A stretch of DNA of 64,000 bases from Sclerurus mexicanus (GCA_013396755.1 VWZF01005920.1:186001-250000); one strand, 5' to 3'. Counted from the first letter of the stretch, positions 1 to 11,914 are shown. The notes: generated by a model not told the origin, from the letters alone. Translations and numbers: made by a program.

Positions 1-543
1 CTTCCCAGTACCTATTGCCTTGTTTGTCCCATCACTCACCAAAAGGAGGGGGGGCATCCCTGGCAGCACCAAGCCTGCCCCGAGAGCTCCAAGATTCTGG
101 GGTGGTTCTGGGTCTGCTGGGATGAGGAACAGGCTGGGGAGCTCCCCAGTGCACCCAGGCTCGAACATGTGAGGAGCCCCCCAGTTTTCTTGCTCATCCC
201 TCAGCCAACACAACCAGTTTGCTCAACACCAACTGCTCTGCTGCTCCTTCCTATATAATTTGAAACTACATTCTCCCTGTGGTACCGGAGCGAATCCCAG
301 TCCCAGTTTGCACTGGTGGAAACGGAGCCCTTCCCAGTTGCTGCAGCAAAGCATTTCCAGCCCAGGGCTCTGGACTTGGATCCTGTTCCCACCACCACAC
401 CCCACTGCAGCTCTGGAATGAGAGAGCTTGGCTCTTTCTAAGGGCTCTGAGTAAACTCACTGACAGCCTGCAATGAAACATGACACACAATCACTCCCCA
501 GCACGTCCAGAAGAGATTAACGTGCAGCCTTGGGAAACTTGGC
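1..543. other. Unique non-coding sequence
   Basis: No recognisable gene, repeat or RNA. Short frames on both strands carry no domain I recognise and overlap each other, as expected by chance. Confidence 0.6.
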
Positions 544-592
544 GGGGGGGGGGGGGGGGGGGNNNNNNNNNNNNNNNNNNGGGGGGGGGGGG
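544..592. repeat. Poly-G tract interrupted by an 18-N assembly gap
   Basis: Nineteen G (544-562), then 18 N (563-580), then twelve G (581-592). The run of N sits inside one homopolymer, so the gap is most simply a sequencing or assembly failure in a long poly-G. The true length is unknown. Such a tract can form G-quadruplex structure. Confidence 0.95.
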
Positions 593-1889
593 AAGCAAGT
601 CTCATTTTGTCCTCGGTGTTCTTGACAGAAGAATCATCTGCAACTTACTGAAAGTCTGCTGAAAGCTGAGATGAGCAGCTGACGGCTCCAGCCTCCTTAT
701 GGATCAGGAGCAGCCAGGAATGAGGATGACTCCCCTACCCTTCTGCTTTGATAGAGATAAGGCTGAAATACACTTCAGATTAGGAGGCGTTGGGGCTGCT
801 GGAAGGTGACGGGAGGCGCAGCCGAGGATGTGAGTACAAAATGTAAACAGCAACATGGGGAGAAAATAATTGAAAAGAGTCTGCCAGGCAGAACGAGCGA
901 GTGGGAGAGGTCAGCCCTGCGTGCTGCCTCCTGCGAGGGGAGCGCAGAGGAACCTCGGGGATCCTGGCAATTAAAACTCTGGCACACGAGAGCTGCTGCC
1001 TGAGCGATGGAAACAGTTCAGAGCATGCAACAAAATCGGGCACCTTCTGTACTTGGCACCGGCTGAACATGCGAGGAGAGAGACTAAACAAAGAGCTTAA
1101 ACAGGCAAAACCTGGGCAAAGCGAGGCATGGAGCAGCAGGTGAAGGGAGGTTTTTGGAGCAGCACGTATTTTATTATTTTTCCCCTGCTTTTTAAGCCTT
1201 ATTTATTTGTGCTGTTCTTTGGAATGGCTGAAACAGGCTGGGTGGTCATCAGTGCCAGCCTTGGGGGGGCGCGGGGATGCCACGGCGCGAGGCGCACCCA
1301 CCGTGTGCCAGACGAGGCAGGGAGGGCAGCAGAAAAGATGCCGAGGTTTGGGATTGAGGGCGAGCTGCTCATCCAGGTCCAGCTGGCCCCAGAAACAGAA
1401 GTCCTTCGGAGGAGGCAGGTCCTGCCCAGGGCAGGGCGATGGAGTTCAGCTCCTTCTTCTCCAGGATCTGGCTCCCTGCCCCAACACTCTGTGCCATCAC
1501 AGCCACGTGGGCAGCTAACATACCAAAGGGCACCAAAGGGCTGGTGTGAGACACAAAGGGAGAGAGGGGCTTCTAATCTGAGCTGGAAAGCAGCCAGAAA
1601 CCAGGGGTTGGGCTGGTTTGCATGAAAAGCAGATAAGCACAGTCAGCCCCTCGATGCTGATGAGGCACTTGAGCTGCTCAATGGCAATTCAAGAGCAAAT
1701 ATTCCCAGAGACTGATGTTCACTGACCCCACCTTCTCCTCTCCCACCTTTTTGGCTCTTCCAGGCTATGCTGACCTATCAACAAGCCACAGGAATGTCCC
1801 CGGCTTGGGATTTCCAACCACATCAGCAGGGTGTGATCACCACCAGAGTGATGTCCCTGCAGACAGGACCTAATGTGCTTGGTGGAAAT
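593..1889. other. Unique non-coding sequence
   Basis: No gene or repeat recognised. A small CpG-rich patch lies at about 1265-1315. The 165-codon plus frame at 1128-1625 has no recognisable domain and begins in T-rich sequence, so I read it as chance. Confidence 0.6.
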
Positions 1890-2286
1890 AGAATCATGGA
1901 ATGCTTGGGGTTGGAAGGGACCTTGGAGACCGTCTCATTGCACCCCCTGCCATGGGCAGGGACACCTTCCACTGTCCCAGATTGCTCCAACCTGGCCTTG
2001 GACACTTCCAGGGATCCAGGGGCAGCCACAGCTTCTCTGCCCAACCTGTGCCAGGGCCTGCCCACCCTCCCAGGGAACAATTCCTTCCCAATATCCCATC
2101 TATCCCTGCCCTCTGGCACTGGAAAGCCATTCCCCTTGTCGTGTCCCTCCATGCCTTGTCCCAAGTCCCTCTCCAGCTCTCCTGGAGCCCCTTTAGGCTC
2201 TGGAAGGGGCTCTCAGGTCTCCCTGGAGCTTCTCTTCTCCAGGTGAACCTCCCCAGCTCTCCCAGCCAGAGCAGAGGGGCTCCAGA
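1890..2286 (-). mobile_element. CR1 retrotransposon fragment, type A
   Basis: The antisense strand begins with GAATCATGGAATGCTTGGGG and runs through the CR1 tail. On the minus strand a broken frame still reads like the C-terminal end of CR1 ORF2 (for example GREAVAAPGSLEVSKARLE). It is 5'-truncated at about 2286, far short of a full element of about 4.5 kb, and is not functional. Confidence 0.92.
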
Positions 2287-3872
2287 TGTTTGAAACCTGC
2301 AGCAGTGGAGAACCTCACCCAGAGGTGGGCAGAGGGTGTTGGGGATGCACAGCCAGGTCTGACTGCACCTCCTGGAGGGTTTGCAGGGTGGGTCAGTGCC
2401 AAGCAGGGTGTGGATAAAGCCGAGCTGATTTCCTGTAGAGCCAGCCCTAAGTGGCTGCTCTGGTGTCTGCTATGGGCTCACACCACACCCCAAACATCAC
2501 CATGGGCCTCTAACAAACTTCTCCTCTCAGAAGGGACCAAGAGGTTTGGAAAGCTGTGATGGGAGAGACACACACGCTGCACTGCCACACACAGGGCACT
2601 TTTCCTCAGGCAACCGCTTTTAAAGCCTTTTTCTCCCCTAAGATGCACTTAATTCCTTCCTATTTTATTTTTTTTTTAATACTTACACTGTGCAATCTGA
2701 GCAGGTTGCTCTAAAGATCAAGAACCCAAACCCTAAATTCACCGGTCAGGCCAATTAATGTGTTATGGACACACCCCTCATTCCCTCAGCGAAAAGCTGG
2801 GTGACGTATCAAATAGTGTCTTCTGCTCATTTACTCGACAAGTGCAATTTATTTGTAATGTTTACCCTGATGTTTCACAGCATTACAGCAACTGTTCCCC
2901 ACTACACACTATGCGGAAGTTCACGGACGTTTAGGAATCAGAGACATCCCAGAGCCCTTGGCTGTTGAATCTGTGTGGTAAGAGAAGCAGGAAAGAGAAA
3001 AGGTAGAAAAGGAGGATGGATTTTTGTGAGTTCTAAGAGAGGCAGATTATTAAGTCTTTATTGAATTATTGCATCACCGAAAGGTTAAAAAAGGGGCATC
3101 TTTCGAATACCTCCAAAATGTTCTCTCGTCTTTCTTGAAGAGGAGACAAAGCAAAGAACTAAATACAAATGAAATTAAATCAGATGGGTTCCTGGACTGC
3201 TTAATATGGTATTTTACCCCCATTTAAAACATCCCTCAGGAGACGAGGCTGACTTAATAAGCCTGAGAGATGTTGCGGTGAGCACTGAAACGCCTCGATG
3301 AAAGCATAACTTGGCTGGGGCTGCATTAGCCTGGGAAACCCGGGCCAGCTTCTTAAAAGGGACTCTTTTAATCTGTTCCTGAAATGGAAAATTAAAAAAA
3401 AAAAGGATCAGGCAGAAGACATTCATAAAGAGGAATAAAAGCTACAAGCCCTTCCCCAGCTCTGCAATAGGAACCGGTCTGATCATGGTGTTTAATTGCG
3501 ATGTGCAACAGTTTGATTGGTGAAGTGGAGTGGAGACACTTGAGGGACCTTCTTCTGCTTGTCTGGTGCTGCAGTTTGGAGCGTCTCACATCCTGGTGGG
3601 GTCACAGCTCCAGCAGCCGGGTAGGGAAGTGACAGGTTTGCTGCCTCCTTGCAGAATGGGGGAATAGCCCTTCCTATTGTCTGGTGGACGCTGTTGAGAC
3701 GCCTCAAACCTTCCACAGGGTCAGTAACTCCTGTGATGGATCATGAAGCCCCCCAGGGTCTGCCCTGAGCCATGGAGACCCTGATGGACCTTCTGTACCC
3801 ATTTCCCCAGATCTGTGGCTGGAAGTTACCAACAGCTCTTGGAGCTGCTGCTCCAGAAACTCTAATTCCCAT
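2287..3872. other. Unique non-coding sequence, partly AT-rich
   Basis: AT-rich around 2640-2960 and 3040-3200, with short T and A runs (near 2670 and 3391). No gene, RNA or known repeat recognised. Confidence 0.55.
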
Positions 3873-4135
3873 GGAACCACAGAACATCCTGAGCTGGAAG
3901 GGACCCCCAAGGATCATCCAGTCCAGCTCCTGGCCCTGCACAGACACCCCAACAATCCCACCCTGTGCCCCAGAGCATCATCCAAACCCTCCTGGAGCTC
4001 TGGCAGCCTTGGGGCCGTGCCCACTGCCCTGGGGAGCCTGGGCAGTGCCCACCACCCTCTGGGGGAAGAACCTTCTGCTGAGATCCCACCTGAGCCTGCC
4101 CTGGCACAGCTCCAGCCCTTCCCTGGGTGCTGTCA
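3873..4135 (-). mobile_element. CR1 fragment, type C
   Basis: Carries the type C 3' end (GAGCTGGAAGGGACCCCCAA) and about 260 bp of the ORF2 C-terminal region in antisense. Nearly identical stretches recur at 18.1, 19.4 and 44.9 kb. An earlier part of CR1 ORF2 follows directly (4138-4235), so this may be one internally deleted element. Confidence 0.92.
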
Positions 4136-4137
4136 CC

Positions 4138-4235
4138 TGAGAGATCATTGCAGGTCTCCTTGCAGGGCCTCTCTACCTTTGGGGGAGTCAACAATTTAAT
4201 ATCATTGGCAAAACCAACTCTGAGCAGAGCTTGGA
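4138..4235 (-). mobile_element. CR1 ORF2 reverse-transcriptase remnant
   Basis: On the minus strand one frame reads VGFANDIKLLTPPKVERP. This lines up with the CR1 reverse-transcriptase active-site region (FADDTKL and the residues after it), with the first catalytic Asp changed to Asn. The DNA match continues about 50 bp past the motif. In an intact element this region lies several hundred bases upstream of the tail, so a large internal deletion or a separate insertion is implied. The piece is non-functional. Confidence 0.7.
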
Positions 4236-4770
4236 CAGGGAGATGTGGAGCACAAACCATCTACCTGTCCATAGTTTGGACATCACAGCCCTTATTCCAG
4301 CCCTGCTAATTCCAGCCCCAAATGCTTTTAGCTCCTGACCTTGGGATGAAAATACAAGAGCTGTTTTCAAAAGCTGGGTGGGAAAACACGTTTTTCAGTT
4401 GTTGGACTGTTTGTGTCACTTGGTGACTGCAACGAAACAATGCCAGTGGGTTTTCATTCCACCCAAATAAATACCAGACAAGCTGGCACACTCCAGAGCT
4501 CAGCCACTTAGAATCACTGATTTTCTGCTTGTTTTGTGGCTTTGGCAGCATTCTCAAGAAAAATCTTGCCTGTCCCAGATTTGGTTACAAAGGGAGGGGA
4601 TTTGGTGATAAGAACAGGTAGAAGGTGTGGGCTTTGGGGATTGAGTTTGAGGTTGGGGAAAGCTCAGACTGGTCTTGTGGGACACAGAATGTCGTCTGGA
4701 CTGATGGCTCAGTAGCCTGATGGTTCCTCATGACACGGGCACAAATTTCCTCCATAAACCACCTTAATCT
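4236..4770. other. Unique non-coding sequence
   Basis: Nothing recognised. It fills the gap between two CR1 pieces in the same orientation. Confidence 0.5.
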
Positions 4771-4985
4771 CACAGAATCATTCAGGTTGGAAAAGCTCTC
4801 TGAGATCAAGTCCAACCATCCCCCAGCACTACCAAGGCCACCACTGACCATGTCCCCAAGTGCCACATCCACGTGGCTTTAAAGCCCTCCAGGGATGTGA
4901 CTCCACCACCTCCCTGGGCAGCTGTGCCAGGGCTGCACAGCCCTTTCCAGGAAGAAATTTTCCCATTTTTCTTCCCAAACCATTC
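4771..4985 (-). mobile_element. CR1 fragment, type B
   Basis: Starts with CACAGAATCATTCAGGTTGG in antisense. The minus-strand frame retains MDVALGDMV, a remnant of the ORF2 C-terminus. It is truncated at about 4985 inside the ORF2 tail. Confidence 0.9.
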
Positions 4986-7794
4986 AACCAAGGATGGGCA
5001 GAAGGAAGTCCTTGGGACTTCTGAAATCAGCTTATTTATCTTGGTGGCTAAATATGGATTTATAGATCTCTCCTGCCCTAATTTGGGAGGTTTTAGTGAA
5101 AATCTGTGATACTCCGCATGTATCCACTCTTACAGACCTTTCTGATTTATTAGCCAAATTTTTTTCATTGAAAAGTTTTGACTGGAAAAACAGAATTAAA
5201 ATTTCCACAGGGGAAAAAAAAAAACAACAAACCCCACAGTCAATTTCTGTTGAAAAATCCTATTTTTAAACCCCATAGTCATCAGTAAATCCAGCAGCAA
5301 TAACAACAGCCAACTGCTAAGAGGTTTGGATTTATAAATCCACTTACAAGAAATACCTCAATTTCTAGTCCAACTTTTGCAAGACATAACCCCATAAGAG
5401 AAGCAAACCCAGACATGGTATGAAAAATCAATTCTTGTTTCAGGCTGCAGACTTTTCATGAGCTCCGCTGAGGTGACAAGCTTTTTTTTGTCCCTTAAAT
5501 ACAAAAATCCTCCATCAGCTGGAGGAGAGGAGCTCATTTGAATTTCATGGACACAGATTTGGACAGCGACAACCAGGACCAGTGCCACCAGTAAGGACGG
5601 CGGAGAAAAGATGTCACTGAGGTGACAATTTAAGTAGCATTGATCCAGCTGTGGATGGAGAGGTGGAGCAGATGACTTTTTAAAGCACTTGTTCCGTGGG
5701 ACAGCAGTAAATAAATATTTGATCACATGAAACAGCAGATGAGTTGGGGTTAAGGGGTAAATCCCACACATTCGGAGCCTCTGGGGTAGAAATCCGAGTG
5801 CTGCTTCATTCCATGGATTAAGAAATCCCTTCTGAGTGTGGGCTGGGATGGTTTTATAACCGAGATGGGTCTGACCTGGGATGGTTCAACCCTTGAAGCC
5901 CCACCTAATATGCTTCAGACCCACAAAGCTTAGCTCTAATTTCATTAGGAGCCAAGAGCTTTGAGCATCTTTGGCCTGGGTTAACACCCAGGCACCTGTC
6001 TCCTGTTTTATACGGTGAAGTGCGTAAGATTTGGGTGCTACTGAGATCCTCAAAGCATCATTTCACTCTCCCTGGGTCCAGGGGCCCTCCGTGGCTCCTT
6101 CCCTGGACCCGTCTCATCTCAGGGACAGATTCGTGGTTTCTTCTGCTTCGTTTGGAGGGCGGCAGGAGGGACCCAGAGCAGCACTGCCCATCCAAATCCG
6201 ATTGAGAAACCCCACCCGCCCAAAGGCTGAATTACCTCCAGCAGAAACAAACTCAGCTTTGAGAACACAGAGCTTTGTAAAGTCTGAGTCTAACTACAAA
6301 GCAGCGACCAAACGATTTCCTCTGGGGATCTTGGGAAAAGTGACACTGGGGCAACCTCTAGCGGAGGCAGGAGCTGCCTCTGGCAGCGAGAGCCCAGCCC
6401 AGGGTCAACCCCAGCTCCCCCAGGGCTTTCTTAAGGGCATGAATGGGTGAGGTCCTGCAAGAACAGAGCCCAGGCTCTGAGGGCAAACACCTCCCTGTTA
6501 TTCATTATCCAAGGGAGAATTCCTTCCTTCTGGCCGGCCGGTCCTCAGAGCCCCTCAAAAGCTTGCTTCTATTTTTCCTGTAAAGTTTTCCGAGTTATTC
6601 CAGGCCAAGTGCAAAGGGAAACTCCCTTTGTGTTCAGACACAAAGCAGCCCATGCCCCCCTGCTGCTCTGCCAGCCCTGTTTGGGAAGAGGCTCCGGGAA
6701 CAAGTGAAGCCATAACAGAGCTCTGAGCACAGGACATGAAGCAGAAGCCAGGCAAGAAATTATTACTTCTGCTTCTATTCCATTATGCTTCATGCTAAAA
6801 GACTTAAATGATCAATGCCGTGTTAATAAATTTCATTTGGCTCATTTAATAGATGACTTAGGAGAGGAGTGAGTTTGGCTATGACCAGTAATGAATTAAT
6901 AACTATGCAAGTAGCACATTCCCTCACAGAAATACTTTATACCGGCATAATTCTTTATTCCCAGGGAAACACAGATGCTCTGCAGGCCTGCGCGAGCACA
7001 GCTGTACCTTGGGTTTGGAGACGGGAATAAAATGTTCCTTTAGGACACAGGTGGAAGCTCCCAGAGAGCTGAACCTCAAAGCCAAGAGTTTATATTATCC
7101 CAAGCGGCCCAAAGTCCTCCTGCTGTGTTTGCTCACTAATTTCCCCGTGCTTTGGAGCGTGAGGGCTTGAGAGAGGAGCTAAAAATGAAGTTTGTCAGCT
7201 TTGTTCAGCCGGTTGGCTGGGCTGGTGCTTCCAGCTTTTTCATCTGGTGGCCCCAAACTCCTCCAAAAAACCCTCTGCGGATGATGCAGCAAATGGAGCT
7301 CGGTTGGGGTGGACACGAAGAACATCCAGATCTCAATCCCAGTGATTCCAGTGTTCCTCCAGAAGGTTTGTCCGTGTGGGAGGGGCAGTGCCTGCGGAGG
7401 GGGTTGCACTGACCACTCGTGGTGCTTCTGCTTCCAGCAGCCTTTGCCAGCCCTGCAGCACTGGGGGCTCCTTGAAACGGGCTTGGATGCACAGGGAAAA
7501 CAGCAGGAACTGTGCCCAAAGCTGTGACGCTGCGTGGCTGTGGAATGTGGCATGGGAAGGTCCCGGGGCCCTTGGGAACAGCTGGGGTTCCCCTGCCCTT
7601 TGCTGGGCAGGGGGGATGTTGGTACCAGCACTGCCGGCCAAGGCGGGCAGGGAAGGAGGAAACGTCTCTGCTCCTTCTGAAAGAGGAGCTTGGCTTGGTG
7701 TCTTCGTCTCTGTCAGAGAGAAGACAGAGGTCTGCCTGGTGCTGAGCACTCCAGGAGCAGGGATGCCATGGACTCCCTTCCCCCATGGATTTGA
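4986..7794. other. Long unique non-coding stretch
   Basis: AT-rich with A runs at 5100-5350 (eleven A at 5214-5224). The 137-codon minus frame at 5358-5771 has no domain I recognise. The block 6780-6960 is AT-rich and repeat-free and looks like a conserved non-coding element. No exon or RNA gene identified. Confidence 0.5.
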
Positions 7795-7838
7795 TGTTCC
7801 TTATGGATCCCTTCCAACCTGAGATGTTCCCTGAATCC
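7795..7838 (+). mobile_element. Possible CR1 3' end
   Basis: About 44 bp resembles the extreme 3' end of a CR1 (CCTTATGGATCCCTTCCAAC, then a degraded octamer tail). The upstream body is not recognisable, so this is either a very short insertion or an old decayed copy. Confidence 0.5.
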
Positions 7839-8514
7839 CATCAGTTTTGCCTGGAGCGCTAATGTTTCTTTTAGCGCTTCAGCTGCGGTTTCCCAGCCCC
7901 AGCCCGTTCCTTCTCACGTTGTCAGTGACTAATGAGGATAATTCCTCCCCACTTGCCCCTTCTCCAGCTGCAGACGGCCCTCCTGCCTCCACACACTCAT
8001 CTTTCCTCCAGCCTGAGCCTGCCTGTCTCTCACAGGTCCCATTCTCAAAACCTTTCCATCATTTTTGTGGCTCCCCTACCAACACGTGCCGCCGTCTGTT
8101 CGTGGTCCTCATCACAACGATGGAACTCGCGGAGCGGGTCGGCCTGAGGTTCACCTGGGGATGGGGGCAGCTGGAGGGATCCCACACTGGAAGGGGGACA
8201 ACACGGGTGGGACAGGCACAGGGAGGTGCCACGTGAGGGATCAGGAACCAGGGATTGCCTGAGCCTGGAGATCTGTGCCTGCTCCTTGCCAGCTCCTGGG
8301 ACACCAGCACTGCTCAGGAGTTTGGGCTTGTATCAATCTCTGGTTAATGATTGTTTCTTTTGCCAGCTTTGATAAAAGTCCTTTCATATAATTGCTTTGA
8401 TATACTGCACTCTATGTTATATTATACCCTACTAGGAGATTTTTCAGCATTTACACCGTGTAGTAAATAATTCTGATTAAGATCTCTCGTCTGTTCATTT
8501 GTCATAATAATTCA

Positions 8515-8546
8515 TTATATATATATATATAATACATATATATCTC
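8515..8546. repeat. (TA)n microsatellite
   Basis: An alternating TA run, broken once by AATACA, inside an AT-rich block. Confidence 0.85.
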
Positions 8547-9033
8547 CCTTTTGCCATTATTAAAAACCTGAAGGACAAAGTGATTTAATCACACCTCTCT
8601 AACTCCTTAAACTTAAACCATTGACACAGCTTAAGGCTAAGCTGCACCTAAACCCTTCTCTGAGGAGTTTAGAAAGCCAGGGAGTTCTTTCTCCACAGCA
8701 AGGCTATTTTTAACAACTCTGTCCAAGCCTTTTTACTCTCCCACAACACCCCCCCAAAGTCCCTTCTGTGCCCCTCCCCTCTCTCAGAACAAACAAACCA
8801 GGGGCAGGTTTCTGCTTAAGATGCACAAACAGTTCTACTCAACAACTGAAGCAATAAATGTGCTGAGTGAAACCCCTGCCAGAGCTCGTTGTGGTGCTTT
8901 ATGGGGCTGCTCTGAGAGTGTGAAAACCCGCTTGCTGCATATTATTAAATGATGAAAAATGCCAACCCTGCAAACAAACTGCGCAATGAATGTGGCTCGA
9001 GTGCCTCTGGTGGGGACACGACTGAGCCCCTCC

Positions 9034-9060
9034 GGGGAGGGGCAGGGAGGGCAAGGGGGG
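9034..9060 (+). other. G-quadruplex-forming motif
   Basis: Five G runs of 3 to 6 bases separated by 1-3 base loops, which fits the canonical quadruplex pattern on the plus strand. Confidence 0.6.
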
Positions 9061-9445
9061 CTCCTGGACGGTGCTGCTGCCACGCTGTGCCCCGGTGATT
9101 GCAGCTCAGAGTGGCCCCAAACAGCAGCAGGGCTCCCACCCAGCCCCACAGCCGATCTCAGGAAGGACAGGTACAAGGAGCACGCAGATCCCAAGGGATG
9201 TTTTCCTCGCCCTTTCAGCGGTTTGCGTCCCCCTGCTCGGGAGAGCAGAACCTCCAGGATCATCGTGAACCTCTGTGGTGGCTTTTGTGGCAGCACAGGC
9301 AGGGCTGGGTGAACAGGGGGCTCTTTGCAGAGCACATCAAGGCTGGGGAGGGGGGTTTGGGCAGAAGATCCAGCAAGCCTCCACCTTCCCTTGGGTGGAC
9401 TTGGGGCTGGGGATGTTCCCTTGGACCTTTGCTAGGAAGGAGAGT

Positions 9446-9500
9446 TAGGCAGGGTTGGAGCAACCTGGTCCAATGGAAAGTACTGATGATGCCAACCTGC
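9446..9500 (+). mobile_element. Short decayed CR1 fragment, type A
   Basis: Reads like the last part of the type A tail: GGTTGGAGCAACCTGG, then a degraded GTGG/ATGGAAAG segment. In translation it gives GWSNLVQWKV, the same string other type A copies give. It lacks a clear terminal octamer. Confidence 0.6.
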
Positions 9501-10580
9501 CAGCTGAGGGGATCTGCAGACTTCCCAAGCCCTCCCCTGGGGTGGGCAAAGCAGGTGCCACCTGCTTTGGGGTGGCACTTTGCCCTGCTCTCAGTCCTGC
9601 GGCACCGACATCTGGTGAGACCTAAGTGTTAATCTAACACAGATTTGAGTGGGGCACTGAGAGTGCAGGAAATGGCATTTTATCATCAGAGGGGTCTCTG
9701 TGCCAGACCAAACACTCCCTGAGCACCCCTGCAAAGGTACCTGTGTTTTGGTACCCTGCACTGAAGAGGAAAATATCCCTGTTAGGTGGAAAAACACCCT
9801 TCTCCTGTTGCCAGCCAGCTGGGGGTTGTGTATCGATGTCGTTAACGGGGCAGCGTCGCCCTCCGTTCAGATCTACCCTCACCTTGGCTTTGGGTCACTC
9901 AGCTGAAACCTAAACCACATGGATTGGCAGGTGCAAGGGCTTTCTGCTGCTTATCTCCTGCTCCTGGCCCGCGGTTTGTTTTCCCTAGGCCAGCTGAAAA
10001 AATGAAAATAAAGAAAATCCTCCCTTTCAGAGCCCAAAACCTGCCATAAAGTTTGGTGTGAAACAAGCGGTGAGTGGCTCTTTCAGTGGCCTCTCAGATA
10101 AGGGAGGAATTTCACCCATGGAGCGCCGAGATAAGGCAGCGCTCACAGATCAGTGATTTCCTCCTCCCTGTGCTCCGAGCTGGACTCAGCAAGTCATGAT
10201 CTAGAGCTGACTGCTGTTCCCAGGCAGGCTGGGCAGTGAAACCCCCCTGTGCTGTGCCAGCTCAACAAGATAAGGCAGAATTGGCCCTAAGGCAGAGGGT
10301 CCTGCTCCCTGCACCTACAAGTCCCCAGAGACCCTCCCAGGGATGGGCTGTGGCAGGAGAGGGGTTTTTTGGAGGAGCTGGAACGCTGAGCCCTGGGCAA
10401 GAGGCTGGATTTGAGCAAAGCCGAGCTGCCCCAGTGCTGGGATGGGGCTGTGCAGCAATTCCGACCCCTCAGGCTTGAGCTGGGCCCCTGCCCTGCTGCT
10501 CTGGGGGTTTCTGGCTCATTCAGGGCTTTGTCCTGGGGGTGGATCCGTCCACTGCGCTGGGAGAAGGAATGTCAGGCTGT
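9501..10580. other. Unique non-coding sequence
   Basis: No gene or repeat recognised in about 1.1 kb. Confidence 0.5.
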
Positions 10581-11095
10581 GTCATAGAGTCATGGAATGC
10601 TTTGGGTTGGAAGGGACCTCAAAACCCATTCAGTGCCACCCCCTGCCATGGGCAGGGACACCTTCCACCAGCCCAGGGTGCTCCAAGCCCCGTCCAACTT
10701 GGCCTTCCAGGGATGGGGCAGCCACAGCTTCTCTGCCCAACTTGTGCCAGGACCTGCCCACCCTCCCAGGGAACAATTCCTTCCCAATATCCCATCTCTT
10801 CCTGCTCTCTGGCAGTGAGAAGCCATTCCCTTGTCCTGTCCCTCCATCCCTTGTCCCCAGTCCCTCTCCAGCTCTCCTGGAGCCCCTTTAGGCACTGCAA
10901 GGGGCTCTCAGGTCTCCCTGGAGCTTCTCTTCTCCAGGTGAACCCCCCCAGCTCTCCCAGCCTGGCTCCAGAGCAGAGGGGCTCCAGCCCTGGAGCATCT
11001 CCGTGGCCTCCTCTGGACTCTCTCCAGCAGCTCCACAGCCTTTGGATGTTGTTGCCCAGGGCTGGAGGCAGCTTTGCAGGTGTGGTCTCATGAGT
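10581..11095 (-). mobile_element. CR1 fragment, type A (longest in window)
   Basis: About 515 bp, starting GTCATAGAGTCATGGAATGC in antisense. It extends furthest into ORF2 of the type A copies, through the block that encodes the basic C-terminal region (antisense GTGGCCTCCTCTGGACTC). Minus-strand frames 10590-10895 and 10619-11200 are decayed ORF2 with stops. It is 5'-truncated. Confidence 0.93.
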
Positions 11096-11158
11096 GTCCG
11101 TAAGATAAACTTCATATGCAGGAGTGGAAATCATGTCAGGATCGAGCCATGAAGAGGG

Positions 11159-11316
11159 AATCATAAAATAATTTGGGTTGGAAGGGATGTTAAAGATCAC
11201 CCAGTTTCACCCCTTTCCATGGGCAGGGACACCTTCCACTAGCCCAGGATTCTCCCAGCCCCATCCAAGCTGACCTTGGACACTTCCAGGGATGGGGCAG
11301 CCACAGCTTCTCTATT
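11159..11316 (-). mobile_element. CR1 fragment, type A
   Basis: Shorter type A copy in the same orientation as the one ending 64 bp upstream. It keeps the 3' end and is truncated inside the region reading CAGCCACAGCTTCTCT. Two separate insertions are more likely than one, because both have their own 3' end. Confidence 0.9.
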
Positions 11317-11823
11317 GGAACTCTCCCACTCTTAGTCAAGGACTGAAGTGAGCTTTTGTTAAAGAAGTTTAAGTGCTTGGCCCTGGTCACAGCATTACCT
11401 GGGAGTCACACAAGGAGCTTCACGTCTTGCTGAGAGTGCACTGAATTGCTGGGCATGGACAACAACAGCAACAATCTCACTTCTCAGCATTGTTTGTTGG
11501 TTCCTGAACAGCTTTAGAATATCGACAAAATAGTCAATATTTTATTTTTAGTCATCCTTTGAGATGCATGTCGAGAGGAATCCTGGAAAAGCAGGGTTTA
11601 GAAAGGGAAGGCATTGTGAGTCTGAAAACTATTCTTCCATTTAAGATTGCGAAAAGTGCTTGAAAGTTTCTGCAAATGGAAAAGAAAACCCATTTATTTT
11701 CCAACCATTGCACTGGCATGAGAAACCCAGCAGTAAGTGACTCTCAAATACAAAGGACTTGTTTCACCCAGGCCTTCTCAAAAGGGTACTTAAAGCATGA
11801 GCTGGTGGGAGGCTGAAAGGTAT

Positions 11824-11881
11824 AGAATAATTGAAATATAAGGCTCATCTTAAGAATAATTGAAATATAAGGCTCATCTTA
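11824..11881. repeat. Perfect tandem duplication, 2 x 29 bp
   Basis: The 29-bp unit beginning AGAATAATTGAAATATAAGG occurs at 11824-11852 and again, unchanged, at 11853-11881. Identity suggests a recent event. It lies about 35 bp from the next CR1. Confidence 0.95.
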
Positions 11882-11914
11882 ACATCCATGAGCTCTGCAT
11901 CCAGCACAGAGTGT

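Larger units (their letters stand above)
7839..9445. other. Unique sequence with AT-rich block and G-rich tract
   Basis: 8330-8600 is AT-rich and carries two CTTTGAT motifs (8367-8373 and 8395-8401) and a (TA)n run. 9034-9060 is a dense G tract on the plus strand. The ORFs here have no recognised domain. Confidence 0.5.

Noticed and set aside
7205..7786. 193-codon minus-strand open frame
   Set aside because: Overlaps three other long frames on both strands and shows low-complexity Pro/Ser composition with no domain.
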